Of a stretch of DNA of 64,000 nt, positions 54,761-63,633 are shown in pieces; the stretch's first letter is position 1; each line of letters starts with the position of its first letter. This stretch comes from Bacteroidales bacterium (lineage in GTDB: Bacteria; Bacteroidota; Bacteroidia; Bacteroidales; UBA12077). The notes beneath the pieces are model-generated. The model saw only the letters and a program-made list of their open reading frames with translations. It was not told the DNA's origin and made no database searches. The position numbers and the translations under genes were made by a program. The DNA lies in the NCBI GenBank assembly GCA_028282785.1, contig JANQHE010000021.1, positions 186,001 through 250,000 on the forward strand, read 5' to 3'.

Positions 54761-56410
54761 TTAATTTGATTTACTTGCTTCTTCCAATCCTTGAATAAAA
54801 ACTACGTCTTTTGGAATTCTGGCCTTTTGAATGCTATATAGATCTTGTAATAGCTCATCACGAATAAATCCTTTATCATCAACAAGTTTTTTAGCTGCTT
54901 CATAATTACCCTCTCCTTGTATAACCAATATTTCTTTTGATAACATCAGCATTGCTTCTTTCATTTTATCAAAATCAATTTTATACTTTCCTGACTTATC
55001 ACGGGTAAAAGCTCCCATTTCTTCAAAATAATAAAATCTGATCATATTTGCTACGCCCTGATCATTTGAAATTCCAAATCTCACAGAACGAAAAACATCC
55101 GCCATATATGTTACATAATTATCCATAAGATCACCTTCACTCATTTCTCCCATTTCATAAAGTTTTGTAACAAAAAATAAGCTTAGGATATCATTTTTAC
55201 ATTCTGCTATAACATTGTATTGCTCTTTTAAAGCATCACGTATAGTTCCTTTTCCATTTACAGTATTTTTCATTCCTAAAGCACTTCCAATTTCGTAAAA
55301 CATGGTATTTTCAAAAAATGCTTTTGATTTTACATGTTTTAGTTGATTTTCATCTATTAACAACTCGCTAATTGGCATTAAGATTTTATCAAACTTGGCC
55401 TCCATTACATTTTTAAACTGGAGCTTTCGGCTTCCGACTTTTAACTGAACCTGGCCATCTATTGGTAATGTAATTGCTATTTTCTTACTTCCCGTATTCC
55501 AGTAGCCGGAACAATTTATAACATCATATACCATAATGTCAGATAAGTCACCAGGAATTTCAGTTTTATACTTATCATCAACAGGTAAACTTTTTTGTAA
55601 AAACGGAAGCAAAAGTGAATATTTTTCGAGATCCTTACTAAACTTTTTATCTTTTATCAGGATCATTGATTGATAAGATGCTTTCGTATAATAAAGCCTG
55701 TCTTCAGTATCTTCAATTGGCCCCACAATAAAATCCACTAAATTATCTTTCATTTCCATCCATGCGATATCGCTATCATAAAACTTGTCGGTAAGTAAAG
55801 CTTCTGCTCGAAATTCCAGATACTTTTTAAAATCTTTATCTTCTGCTAGTTCTGCTGCTTTTTTCATAAAATCAGCGATCTTTACCAACTTTTCCTTATA
55901 TGCCTCATGATAAGGTATGGTTATTAGGCTTCCTAACTCATTTCTCCTAACCAGGGTATAAGAACTATATTTCTCAAGATCTGAAAATCCATCAAACTCC
56001 TGAAAAGACATATTTTCAGGATAAAAATTTGCTCCATCAAATCTTTTTGGAACACCTTCCACAAATGGCTCCATCCCACTTAATCTATCCCATGGGCCAT
56101 AATTGATCTCAAAATATTTCTTCACAAATTCATCGGTAATTGATTCTTTTAGTTCACTGCTTTGCAAACAGGCTTGTGCCCAATAGAGTTCATCGATAAG
56201 TTTTGCTGCTTCAAATAAATGTGGCAACATTTTTTTCTGATTCTCACTTAAAACATTTAAATCAGTTTCCAGTTTTACATCAGCATAATTTGCTACTAGT
56301 CTTTCTATTTTGCTTTGGGGTTTTTGTTCGTCCTTTTTATCTTTTTGCGAGCATTGAGCAAATATTAATGCGACTAAAATTAAGCAGATGGTTATTATTT
56401 TCCTTTGCAT
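54761..56410 (-). CDS. M49-like (dipeptidyl-peptidase III-related) lipoprotein, zinc site lost
   Basis: 549 residues. Lipobox IFAQC. The sequence follows bacterial M49-related zinc hydrolases: NYGPWDRLSGMEPFVEGVPK, GANFYPENMS, FENTMFYEIGSALGMKNT and GKGTIRDALKEQYNVIAECK. In active relatives the third stretch contains HExxH and the fourth ends in EE-x-K-x-D. Here the zinc histidines read Tyr372 and Ser376 (YEIGS) and the second motif is AECKND, so catalysis by zinc is unlikely. It is probably a pseudo-enzyme in the envelope. The frame is intact over its full length, so it is not a decayed gene. Confidence 0.82.
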   Translation of the reverse strand: MQRKIITICLILVALIFAQCSQKDKKDEQKPQSKIERLVANYADVKLETDLNVLSENQKKMLPHLFEAAKLIDELYWAQACLQSSELKESITDEFVKKYFEINYGPWDRLSGMEPFVEGVPKRFDGANFYPENMSFQEFDGFSDLEKYSSYTLVRRNELGSLITIPYHEAYKEKLVKIADFMKKAAELAEDKDFKKYLEFRAEALLTDKFYDSDIAWMEMKDNLVDFIVGPIEDTEDRLYYTKASYQSMILIKDKKFSKDLEKYSLLLPFLQKSLPVDDKYKTEIPGDLSDIMVYDVINCSGYWNTGSKKIAITLPIDGQVQLKVGSRKLQFKNVMEAKFDKILMPISELLIDENQLKHVKSKAFFENTMFYEIGSALGMKNTVNGKGTIRDALKEQYNVIAECKNDILSLFFVTKLYEMGEMSEGDLMDNYVTYMADVFRSVRFGISNDQGVANMIRFYYFEEMGAFTRDKSGKYKIDFDKMKEAMLMLSKEILVIQGEGNYEAAKKLVDDKGFIRDELLQDLYSIQKARIPKDVVFIQGLEEASKSN

Positions 56411-56594
56411 AACTATGGGTTTTAGGTTATATATAAATTATCTGAATATCAGTTTTAAACAAAGAGAGTGGAGAATTATTCAATTAAATATACAAAGAAT
56501 TCGTTTTCGAGTCAACTAAAACCCTTATTTAGTAAACATCATATTGCCTTGAAGTAATGATTAGTTTTGTTTACGTGTTATATATAACTATGAA

Positions 56595-57578
56595 CTAAAA
56601 TAAAGCCCAAACAAAATCGTTAAGTTGAATATTTTTATTTGGTATTTTGCTAAAAGTTAATTGTAACGATTTTAGTATTGATGATTCTTTATGTTCAATA
56701 TTTATTAAAAGTTCTTTTATTTCTATTAAATGATCGTTCTCGAACAAATCACCTAAAAATTCAACTTTTCTAATAATGCCTTTTTCAACATTTATTTTAA
56801 CCTCTAGTTTCTTATCACCGGCTAATATGGTTTTTTCAAAAGTATATTTTGGTGAATATCCGTAATTCCATTCCCAAGTTGAAAATTTATCATCAACTAA
56901 TTTATTGATCTGCTCAGTATCGATATGATTAAATTGATAAATTCTGGCTTTTTTATTTGTTGATCGGATATATGAAAAAATCCTATTACTAAACTCTTTA
57001 ACCGATATTTTTTCTTTTAGATGATCGCTTATGTTTGTAACCCTGCTTCTTACTGATTTAACACCTTTGTCGCTATACTTTAAAGGATTAACGTTTAAAG
57101 CACCTGATAAGTCCTTTAATTCGGATGAAAAAAGTAAAGTTCCATGATGAAGGACTCTTTTTTTATAAACATGTTCTGCATTACCGGAAATTTTCTTGCC
57201 ATTAATCATGATATCATTTCTACCCTCAAACTTTGCATCTATTCCCAGATCTTGTAGTACTTCGATAATTGGTTTTGTATATTTTTTGAAATCAACCAGG
57301 TTATCTTCTTTTTCTGCATTTTGAATAAATGTAAAATTTAGATTTCCTAAATCATGAAAAACTGTTCCTCCTCCCGATAATCTTCTTATAACATCAATGT
57401 TATTATTTTTAACGAATTCATAGTTTATCTCAGCTAAAGTATTCTGATGTTTACCAATAATTATCGATGGAGTGTTTCGGTACAACATGAAACAATTATC
57501 AGTAAAGTTTCTTAAGATGTACTCCTCAGAAGCCAGGTTAAAATATGGATTTGTATTATTATTCCGGATACAAAGCAT
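56595..57578 (-). CDS. lplA: Lipoate-protein ligase
   Basis: 327 residues. Catalytic domain with YRNTPSIIIGKHQNTLAEIN, RRLSGGGTVFHDLGNLNFTF, GRNDIMINGKKISGNAE and HHGTLLFSSEL; C-terminal lipoate-ligase domain with WEWNYGYSPKYTFEKTI. It adenylates scavenged lipoate and attaches it to the lipoyl domains of 2-oxoacid dehydrogenases and glycine cleavage H protein. It ends a minus-strand run with a PAP2 phosphatase (5-bp gap) and obgE. Confidence 0.94.
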   Translation of the reverse strand: MLCIRNNNTNPYFNLASEEYILRNFTDNCFMLYRNTPSIIIGKHQNTLAEINYEFVKNNNIDVIRRLSGGGTVFHDLGNLNFTFIQNAEKEDNLVDFKKYTKPIIEVLQDLGIDAKFEGRNDIMINGKKISGNAEHVYKKRVLHHGTLLFSSELKDLSGALNVNPLKYSDKGVKSVRSRVTNISDHLKEKISVKEFSNRIFSYIRSTNKKARIYQFNHIDTEQINKLVDDKFSTWEWNYGYSPKYTFEKTILAGDKKLEVKINVEKGIIRKVEFLGDLFENDHLIEIKELLINIEHKESSILKSLQLTFSKIPNKNIQLNDFVWALF

Positions 57579-57583
57579 ATCAA

Positions 57584-58156
57584 CTATTTAAAATACTTTG
57601 CAAATTTCCTTTGAGTAAAATTGTGAACTATATAAACCAAAAATCCGAGTATACCTCCTAAAGCCGCACCACCTAAAACATCAAATGGATAATGAACGCC
57701 CAGGTAAATTCTACTATAAGAAACTACCGAGGCCCAAAGAAAAATAAATATTGAAAAGTATTTATTCTTAAATAAGTTTGACAAGAAAAATGCAACTCCG
57801 AAAGTATTTGCAGCATGTGATGATACAAAGCCAAATTTTCCACCACACTTATTATTTACCAAATGGACAATATTCTTTAATTCCGGATTATGACAAGGAC
57901 GCAATCTTTGGAAAACTTCCTTAAAACCATGAACTGAAATTTGATCGGTTAATGTAACAACCATAGCAATAAAAATTAATGTAATTACTGCTTTCCACCT
58001 GAACTTATAAATAATATAACCAACAATAAGTGCATACATTGGTATCCACGAATTTGTTCCGGTTATCCACCACATGATCTTATCCCAAGCCGGTGAATGA
58101 ATTCCATTAAGAAAAACAAATAGTTGAGTATCGATATTTTTCAGAATTTCTAACAT
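57584..58156 (-). CDS. PAP2-family membrane phosphatase
   Basis: 190 residues with five membrane helices. Active-site motifs: KEVFQRLRPCHNP (KxxxxxxRP), FVSSHAANTFG (xSxH) and SRIYLGVHYPFDVLGG (SRxxxxxHxxxD). It acts on lipid phosphates such as undecaprenyl diphosphate or phosphatidylglycerol phosphate; the substrate is not determined. Begins 10 bp after obgE. Confidence 0.92.
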   Translation of the reverse strand: MLEILKNIDTQLFVFLNGIHSPAWDKIMWWITGTNSWIPMYALIVGYIIYKFRWKAVITLIFIAMVVTLTDQISVHGFKEVFQRLRPCHNPELKNIVHLVNNKCGGKFGFVSSHAANTFGVAFFLSNLFKNKYFSIFIFLWASVVSYSRIYLGVHYPFDVLGGAALGGILGFLVYIVHNFTQRKFAKYFK

Positions 58157-58166
58157 ATTATTTGTA

Positions 58167-59153
58167 TTAAACCAGTTGTAACCAAATTAAATCTTTTAAT
58201 TCCTGAATACCCTTTTGTGATACGGATGAAATAAACAGCTTCGGTATATCCGGTAAATCTTTCTTTATTTCCTGTATCAACTCTTCATCCAGCATATCCG
58301 ATTTCGTAATAGCTAAAATTCTCTTTTTATCCAGTAGTTCAGGATTGTATTTTTCAAGTTCGCCCAATAAAGTTTTATATTCATTATGAATATCATCACT
58401 ATCGCATGGAACCATAAATAAAAGCATTGAATTTCGTTCGATATGCCGTAAAAAGCGTAAACCCAAGCCTTTACCTTCGTGCGCACCTTCAATTATACCT
58501 GGAATATCGGCCATAACAAAGGATTGCATATCGCGATATTGAACTATTCCTAAATTGGGGACTAAAGTTGTAAACGGATAATCTGCAATTTTAGGTTTTG
58601 CAGCTGAAACAACAGAGAGTAAAGTTGATTTTCCTGCATTGGGGAATCCCACCAAGCCAACATCAGCAAGTATTTTAAGTTCCAAAATAAACCATCCTTC
58701 TTTTCCTTCTTCGCCTGGCTGTGCATACCTTGGAGTTTGATTTGTTGATGTTTTAAAATGTGTATTTCCTAAACCTCCTCTTCCACCTTCCAATAAAATC
58801 TTTTCTTCTCCATCTTCCGTAATTTCAAACATTACCTCATCAGTTTCAGCATTCTTTGCTACCGTCCCCAACGGAACCTCAACAACAACGTCCTCACCAT
58901 TTGCTCCTGTTTTTTGTGCACTAGCACCTGCCTGACCACTGGTTGCAAAAATATGCTTGCGATATTTTAAATGAAGCAAAGTCCAAAGTTGAGCTTTTCC
59001 CTTTAAGATAACATGTCCTCCTCGGCCACCGTCTCCTCCGTCAGGACCACCTTTGGGAATAAATTTTTCACGGTGTAAATGTGAAGAACCGGCCCCTCCT
59101 TTACCTGATCTAAAAAAAATCTTTACATAATCAACAAAATTCGACCCTGCCAT
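58167..59153 (-). CDS. obgE: GTPase Obg
   Basis: 328 residues. Glycine-rich Obg fold (about 1-158: [34 protein letters not shown]) and G domain with [11 protein letters not shown] (G1), [10 protein letters not shown] (G2), [16 protein letters not shown] (G3) and AITKSDML (G4). Ribosome assembly and stress GTPase. There is no C-terminal OCT domain. Confidence 0.97.
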   Translation of the reverse strand: MAGSNFVDYVKIFFRSGKGGAGSSHLHREKFIPKGGPDGGDGGRGGHVILKGKAQLWTLLHLKYRKHIFATSGQAGASAQKTGANGEDVVVEVPLGTVAKNAETDEVMFEITEDGEEKILLEGGRGGLGNTHFKTSTNQTPRYAQPGEEGKEGWFILELKILADVGLVGFPNAGKSTLLSVVSAAKPKIADYPFTTLVPNLGIVQYRDMQSFVMADIPGIIEGAHEGKGLGLRFLRHIERNSMLLFMVPCDSDDIHNEYKTLLGELEKYNPELLDKKRILAITKSDMLDEELIQEIKKDLPDIPKLFISSVSQKGIQELKDLIWLQLV

Positions 59154-59366
59154 ATAAAATATTTTACTTTTCCTTTAAAATGTTATACCCAATTTCTGAG
59201 CAATCTGTTTATCACAATCTATTAAATTCCAAAAACCAATAATCAAATCTCAGAATAATTTCAAAAATACAATTAATAAATCACTAAATGCCTTTATTTG
59301 TATCTTATCAATATCAAACAGCAAGTTATTAATTGTAATTTGTGGCTTGTTATTTGGAATTTATTT

Positions 59367-59945
59367 CTATTTATATTTATCAATTACTTCACATATCCTA
59401 TTAAATATAACATCAATTTTGCCATTTCCATTAATTGATTCAAACTTTCCTCGTGATTTGTAAAAATCTTTGATACAAGATGTTCTACTATGGTATATAT
59501 CAATTCGCTTTTTTATAATATCTTCTTGCCTGTCGTCCGGTCTTCCGGATTCTTTAGAACGATTCATCAATCTTTCGACCAAAAGTATTTCATCTACTTC
59601 AATTGAAATCATTAATGTAACATCACCACCACCATGTTTAGAAAGTATATTGGAAAACTGCTCGGCCTGGAAAGTAGTTCTTGGAAATCCATCAAATATA
59701 AAACCATTGGAATTGTTATGGTTTGATAATTCATTATGAATAATCTCAATAGCCATTTCATCGGTTACATAATTTCCGTCATCAATTAACTTCTTAGCTT
59801 CAATTCCTAATGGTGTTCTTTTTTCAATGTTTTTTCTTAGAACATCGCCCGTAGAAATATGCGTTAAATTGAATTTTTCAATGATTTTTTTTGACTGCGT
59901 ACCTTTCCCAGCGCCCGGAGGGCCAAACAAAATGATATTTAGCAT
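59367..59945 (-). CDS. adk: Adenylate kinase
   Basis: 192 residues, short-lid form. P-loop FGPPGAGKGTQSK, THISTGDVLRKNI, GFIFDGFPRTTFQAEQF and GRPDDRQEDIIKKR. Interconverts AMP, ADP and ATP. It is followed (213 bp) by obgE and preceded (109 bp) by hpt; this gene order is usual in Bacteroidota. The adk-obgE gap is AT-rich and without visible elements. Confidence 0.97.
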   Translation of the reverse strand: MLNIILFGPPGAGKGTQSKKIIEKFNLTHISTGDVLRKNIEKRTPLGIEAKKLIDDGNYVTDEMAIEIIHNELSNHNNSNGFIFDGFPRTTFQAEQFSNILSKHGGGDVTLMISIEVDEILLVERLMNRSKESGRPDDRQEDIIKKRIDIYHSRTSCIKDFYKSRGKFESINGNGKIDVIFNRICEVIDKYK

Positions 59946-60054
59946 TTATTTAACTTTGCTTTTGATTTCGGAATAATGAAGTATTTCTTTTAAATCTAAA
60001 ATCATTCGTTAGTCGATATTCGTTATTAGAGTTGTAATTTTTAAATTCTTGTGT

Positions 60055-60594
60055 TTAATCAATAACTGAATAGATATCAGGTAAATTTCTTCCTAGCCCA
60101 TCATAATCCAGGCCATAACCAACAATAAAATCGTTCGGAACTTCCATTCCTATATAATCAATTTCAAAATTCTTTTGATAAGCCTCCGGTTTAAATAACA
60201 AAGAAGCAACCCGAACACTTGCAGGCTCGAAACTTCTTAATTGTCCGAGTATTTGTTCTAATGTAATTCCGGTATCAACAATATCTTCCAAAACAATTAC
60301 ATCTCTTCCCTGGATTGATTCATTTACTCCTATTAATTGTCTTACGGCACCTGTTGATGATGTGCCTCTATAGGAAGTTAATTTTAAGAAGGTTACTTCG
60401 CAAACAAAATCTATGTGCTTAAACAAATCGGCAGTAAACATAAAAGACCCGTTCAGAATACTAATAAATAACGGTAATTTTTTACCACCATAATCCTTAT
60501 TTATTTTTTTGGACATTTGTATAACAGCTTCCTGAATTTTCTCAGCAGGAATAGATACTTGAAAAGTTTTGTCTTTTAGTTTAACTTGCTTCAT
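60055..60594 (-). CDS. hpt: Hypoxanthine phosphoribosyltransferase
   Basis: 179 residues. PRPP motif VIVLEDIVDTGITLEQIL, LPLFISILNGSFMFTADLFK, FLKLTSYRGTSSTG and PNDFIVGYGLDYDGLGRNL. Salvages hypoxanthine and guanine to IMP and GMP. Divergent from purE across a 130-bp spacer, so two purine genes share a regulatory region. Confidence 0.96.
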   Translation of the reverse strand: MKQVKLKDKTFQVSIPAEKIQEAVIQMSKKINKDYGGKKLPLFISILNGSFMFTADLFKHIDFVCEVTFLKLTSYRGTSSTGAVRQLIGVNESIQGRDVIVLEDIVDTGITLEQILGQLRSFEPASVRVASLLFKPEAYQKNFEIDYIGMEVPNDFIVGYGLDYDGLGRNLPDIYSVID

Positions 60595-60650
60595 TGCTTT
60601 GATTTTTTCTGAATGAAATGATCAATTGAGGTGATCTAAAATTATAATAT

Positions 60651-60658
60651 TAACTTTG
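60651..60658 (+). promoter_or_regulatory. -7 promoter box before purE
   Basis: TAACTTTG (60651-60658) matches TAnnTTTG. The nearest TTG is 22 nt upstream (60626-60628). A small GATCA-N7-TGATC dyad lies at 60620-60636 in the same divergent spacer. Confidence 0.4.
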
Positions 60659-60727
60659 TAAATATTTGGCGAAAATACAAATTAATGCTTTAAATCTAGT
60701 TTAAACTTTTAAAAACTTAACGTGAAA

Positions 60728-61234
60728 ATGAATCCAAAAGTTAGTATCATCATGGGCAGTACATCAGACCTGCCAGTAATGGAAAAAGCAGCGAAAATAT
60801 TAGACGAATTCAAAATTCCGTTTGAGATTAATGCTTTATCAGCACATAGAACTCCGGAACAAGTTGAAAAATTCGCAAAAGGTGCAAAGGACAGAGGAAT
60901 AGAAGTAATTATTGCCGGAGCAGGAATGGCTGCACATTTGCCGGGAGTAATTGCAGCTATGACAAGTTTGCCAGTAATTGGAGTTCCAATTAATGTATCT
61001 TTAGATGGCATGGATTCATTATTAGCAATCGTTCAAATGCCTCCGGGAATACCTGTTGCAACTGTAGGAATCAATGGAGCACAAAATGCCGGGATTTTAG
61101 CAGCACAAATTATGGCAGCAGGTGATGAAAACTTAAAACAAACTTTGATTGATTATAAGCAAAATTTAAAATCGAAGATCGTTAAGGCTAACGAAGAACT
61201 GGCTAAAATTAAGTTTGATTATAAAACAAATTAG
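60728..61234 (+). CDS. purE: 5-(carboxyamino)imidazole ribonucleotide mutase
   Basis: 168 residues from ATG 60728; a GTG two codons earlier (60722) is an alternative. Class I PurE motifs: VSIIMGSTSDLPVM, SAHRTPEQVEKFAKGA, IIAGAGMAAHLPGVIAA and VPINVSLDGMDSLLAIVQMP. Converts N5-CAIR to CAIR in purine synthesis. PurK is not adjacent. Ends in an intrinsic terminator. Confidence 0.96.
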   Translation: MNPKVSIIMGSTSDLPVMEKAAKILDEFKIPFEINALSAHRTPEQVEKFAKGAKDRGIEVIIAGAGMAAHLPGVIAAMTSLPVIGVPINVSLDGMDSLLAIVQMPPGIPVATVGINGAQNAGILAAQIMAAGDENLKQTLIDYKQNLKSKIVKANEELAKIKFDYKTN

Positions 61235-61235
61235 A

Positions 61236-61265
61236 AAAAAGCTGGAAAAATATTCCAGCTTTTTT
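61236..61265 (+). terminator. Intrinsic terminator after purE
   Basis: AAAAAGCTGGAA (61236-61247) pairs with TTCCAGCTTTTT (61253-61264) around a 5-nt loop, giving a GC core flanked by A and T runs. Confidence 0.92.
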
Positions 61266-61304
61266 ATTTTGACATTTATCATTTATCTCTCATCACTTAA
61301 TCAC

Positions 61305-61312
61305 TACATTTG
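61305..61312 (+). promoter_or_regulatory. -7 promoter box before the M24 peptidase gene
   Basis: TACATTTG (61305-61312) is a full TAnnTTTG match, 18 bp before the start codon. No good -33 box is seen at the usual distance. Confidence 0.45.
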
Positions 61313-61330
61313 TTCAAGAAAAAATAAATT

Positions 61331-62404
61331 ATGGAAAGAATAAATAATCTGATTAATATCTTAAACAACAAAAAAATAGATGGTTTCCTAATTACGTCAG
61401 AAGCTAATATTACATACTTAACAGGTTTCACCGGAGATTCATCCAGGTTGATTGTTTCACCAAAAGGTTGCGCTTTCATGACAGATGGCAGGTATACTGA
61501 ACAAGCACAATTGGAATGCCATCCCGAAATTGAAATAATTAAATGGATAAACGATGAAAGGTATGGAGCTAAAACGTATAATAAATGTATACATGATTTA
61601 AATATCAAAAAATTGGGGTTCGAAGGAAGCGTTATTTCATATTCCACTTATCAGTACTTTACTCAAGAAATTAAAGGCTGTGGACTAATTCCGGTTGATG
61701 GTTTAGTTGAAGAATTAAGGCTAATAAAAGACGAAGAAGAAATAGAATTCCTAAGAGAAGCGAGTAAAATATCGGATAAAGCATTGGAATTAACCGTTCC
61801 TTACATAAAGCCAGGAATTTCTGAAATAGAGGTTCTGGCCAGGCTGGAATTTAACCTTAAAACCAATGGTGCTGATGATCTGTCTTTTGAAACTATGGTG
61901 CTTTCAGGAACAAAAACTTCTCTTCTTCATGGTAAAGCAGATAGCAAAAATATTGAGATAGGAGATCTTGTGCTATTCGATTTTGGAGCTCTATACAAAG
62001 GCTACCATGCAGATATAAGCAGGACTTTTGCAGTTGGAACCATTAGCAGCCAACAACAAGAGATGTATGAAATTATCCGAAAAGCACAAACAGAAGCTTG
62101 CAACTCAATCAAAGCAGGAGTACATGGAACAGTTCCGGATACCACAGTTCGAGATATTATTCCCGGTAAGTACATCGATTATTATTACCCTGGCCTGGGG
62201 CATGGTGTTGGATTAGTAATACATGAAGAACCTTTTATAAAAAATACCTGCGATTTTATATTTAAGGAAGGCATGGTATTAACCGTTGAACCAGGTATTT
62301 ATATACCCGGAACCGGAGGCTTGCGAATTGAGGATACAATCGTTGTTAAAAAAGATGGTGTTGAACTTTTAAATAAATTTCCTAAAGATTTAAAGATACT
62401 TTAA
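61331..62404 (+). CDS. Xaa-Pro aminopeptidase family protein (M24B)
   Basis: 357 residues. N-terminal creatinase-like domain (about 1-125) and pita-bread catalytic domain with all five metal ligands visible: Asp in LFDFGALYKGYHADISRTF (two Asp), His in GLGHGVGLVIHEEP, Glu in VLTVEPGIYIPG and Glu in GLRIEDT. It cleaves N-terminal residues before proline in the cytoplasm. Single-gene unit. Confidence 0.95.
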   Translation: MERINNLINILNNKKIDGFLITSEANITYLTGFTGDSSRLIVSPKGCAFMTDGRYTEQAQLECHPEIEIIKWINDERYGAKTYNKCIHDLNIKKLGFEGSVISYSTYQYFTQEIKGCGLIPVDGLVEELRLIKDEEEIEFLREASKISDKALELTVPYIKPGISEIEVLARLEFNLKTNGADDLSFETMVLSGTKTSLLHGKADSKNIEIGDLVLFDFGALYKGYHADISRTFAVGTISSQQQEMYEIIRKAQTEACNSIKAGVHGTVPDTTVRDIIPGKYIDYYYPGLGHGVGLVIHEEPFIKNTCDFIFKEGMVLTVEPGIYIPGTGGLRIEDTIVVKKDGVELLNKFPKDLKIL

Positions 62405-62440
62405 TTTGATGAAAGTTAAATTAATAGCCGGAATTATTAA

Positions 62441-62617
62441 TTATACCCAAAATTCTGATTGAAAATCGTCAATTGTGTCTTGTAAGATATATTCTAATTC
62501 GTTTAATTCCTCGATTTCCTGATGTGAAGCAAAATCAAGATGCACCTTCTCGCGAATACTTTGCATTCTCTCAAAAGCTTCGCTAGGACTTAGTTCAATT
62601 AAATTTAGATTTTCCAT
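62441..62617 (-). CDS. Small protein of unknown function (58 residues)
   Basis: A complete 58-codon frame on the minus strand from ATG 62617 to TAA 62441. It reads MENLNLIELSPSEAFERMQS, then a charged helix rich in Glu, and ends QSEFWV. Composition is plausible for a small, soluble helical protein (acidic, no membrane segment), and it fills the otherwise empty 400-bp gap between the M24 peptidase and the barrel gene. I do not recognise the family; codon content looks normal for this genome. Confidence 0.6.
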   Translation of the reverse strand: MENLNLIELSPSEAFERMQSIREKVHLDFASHQEIEELNELEYILQDTIDDFQSEFWV

Positions 62618-62811
62618 GACTTTGTTTTTAAATTCACTTCGAAGATGATAAAGTCACGTTAATAAATCCTTTTATTTGTGTTAATTTTAGTTCACACAGA
62701 ATGTAAGATATCAACAAAGTTTTTAACAATTTTTAAATTAATTTTTGCTTAATTTTAAAATGGTGAATTAATCGTATCTTCATCGAATAATTTTTTAGAA
62801 ACCGAGTTAAT

Positions 62812-63633
62812 ATGAACTTAACCTCTATTTACAAAAGATTAATATTTTTCTTTTTAATTGTAATCTTTCATTTAAAACCAGGATTTTCTGTTCAGAACCG
62901 TATACTTGAAAAAGGAAAATCTGCTGCAATGGCAAATGCATCCGTCACACTTATTGATGTGTGGTCAATATACCACAATCAGGCCGGATTAGGATATTTA
63001 GAAGATATTTCTATAGGAGCTTTTCACCAATCAGGATATATAAAGGAACAAAATATTCAGGGGGTTTCTTTTGCTTTACCTACAAAAACGGGAACAATTG
63101 GAGCATCATATTCTTATTTTGGTTATTCACAATACAATGAAATGCAAGTTGGCGTAGCTTACGGAAAAAGTTTTTCAAAATATTTCTCGGTCGGATTGCA
63201 ATTAAATTATTTAAATACTCACATAGCAGGAGATTATGGAAACTCAAGTTCAGTAAATTTTGAAATTGGCATCCTGTCCCAACCGATAGAAAATTTATTT
63301 ATTGGAGCCCATGTTTATAATCCATCACGAAGTAAAATGGGAGATGAAGAAATCCCTACAATTTTTAACTTAGGAGTTAGTTATATGTTTTCCGAGAAAG
63401 TACTTTTTGCTGTCGGAACTGAAAAAGATTTAAACCACGATGCTATTTTTAAGGCAGGATTAGATTATAAATTAATAGAATTTGTATCGCTGCAGGCAGG
63501 TATTTCAACGAATCCTTCAAAATACTCTTTTGGCATCGGATTTCACTATATCAACATCAATGCTCATGTAGGTTTTTCCAAGCATCAAACCTTAGGGTTT
63601 ACTCCTTCATTTACGTTAAGCTATGGGTTCTAG
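62812..63633 (+). CDS. PorV/PorQ-like outer-membrane beta-barrel protein
   Basis: 273 residues. Signal segment (about 9-27), then a barrel pattern with family-like pieces AMANASVTLIDVWSIYHNQA, GLGYLEDISIGAFH and GLQLNYLNTHIAGDYG. FadL/PorV-type barrels serve in type IX secretion or hydrophobic transport. It overlaps the next gene by 11 nt. Confidence 0.82.
   Translation: MNLTSIYKRLIFFFLIVIFHLKPGFSVQNRILEKGKSAAMANASVTLIDVWSIYHNQAGLGYLEDISIGAFHQSGYIKEQNIQGVSFALPTKTGTIGASYSYFGYSQYNEMQVGVAYGKSFSKYFSVGLQLNYLNTHIAGDYGNSSSVNFEIGILSQPIENLFIGAHVYNPSRSKMGDEEIPTIFNLGVSYMFSEKVLFAVGTEKDLNHDAIFKAGLDYKLIEFVSLQAGISTNPSKYSFGIGFHYININAHVGFSKHQTLGFTPSFTLSYGF

Noticed and set aside
59154-59366. AT-rich gap between adk and obgE inspected for a tRNA, small RNA or repeat
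   Set aside because: Only imperfect AT-rich repeats (AATTTGT/TTATTT strings) are seen; no cloverleaf, no stable stem and no ORF.
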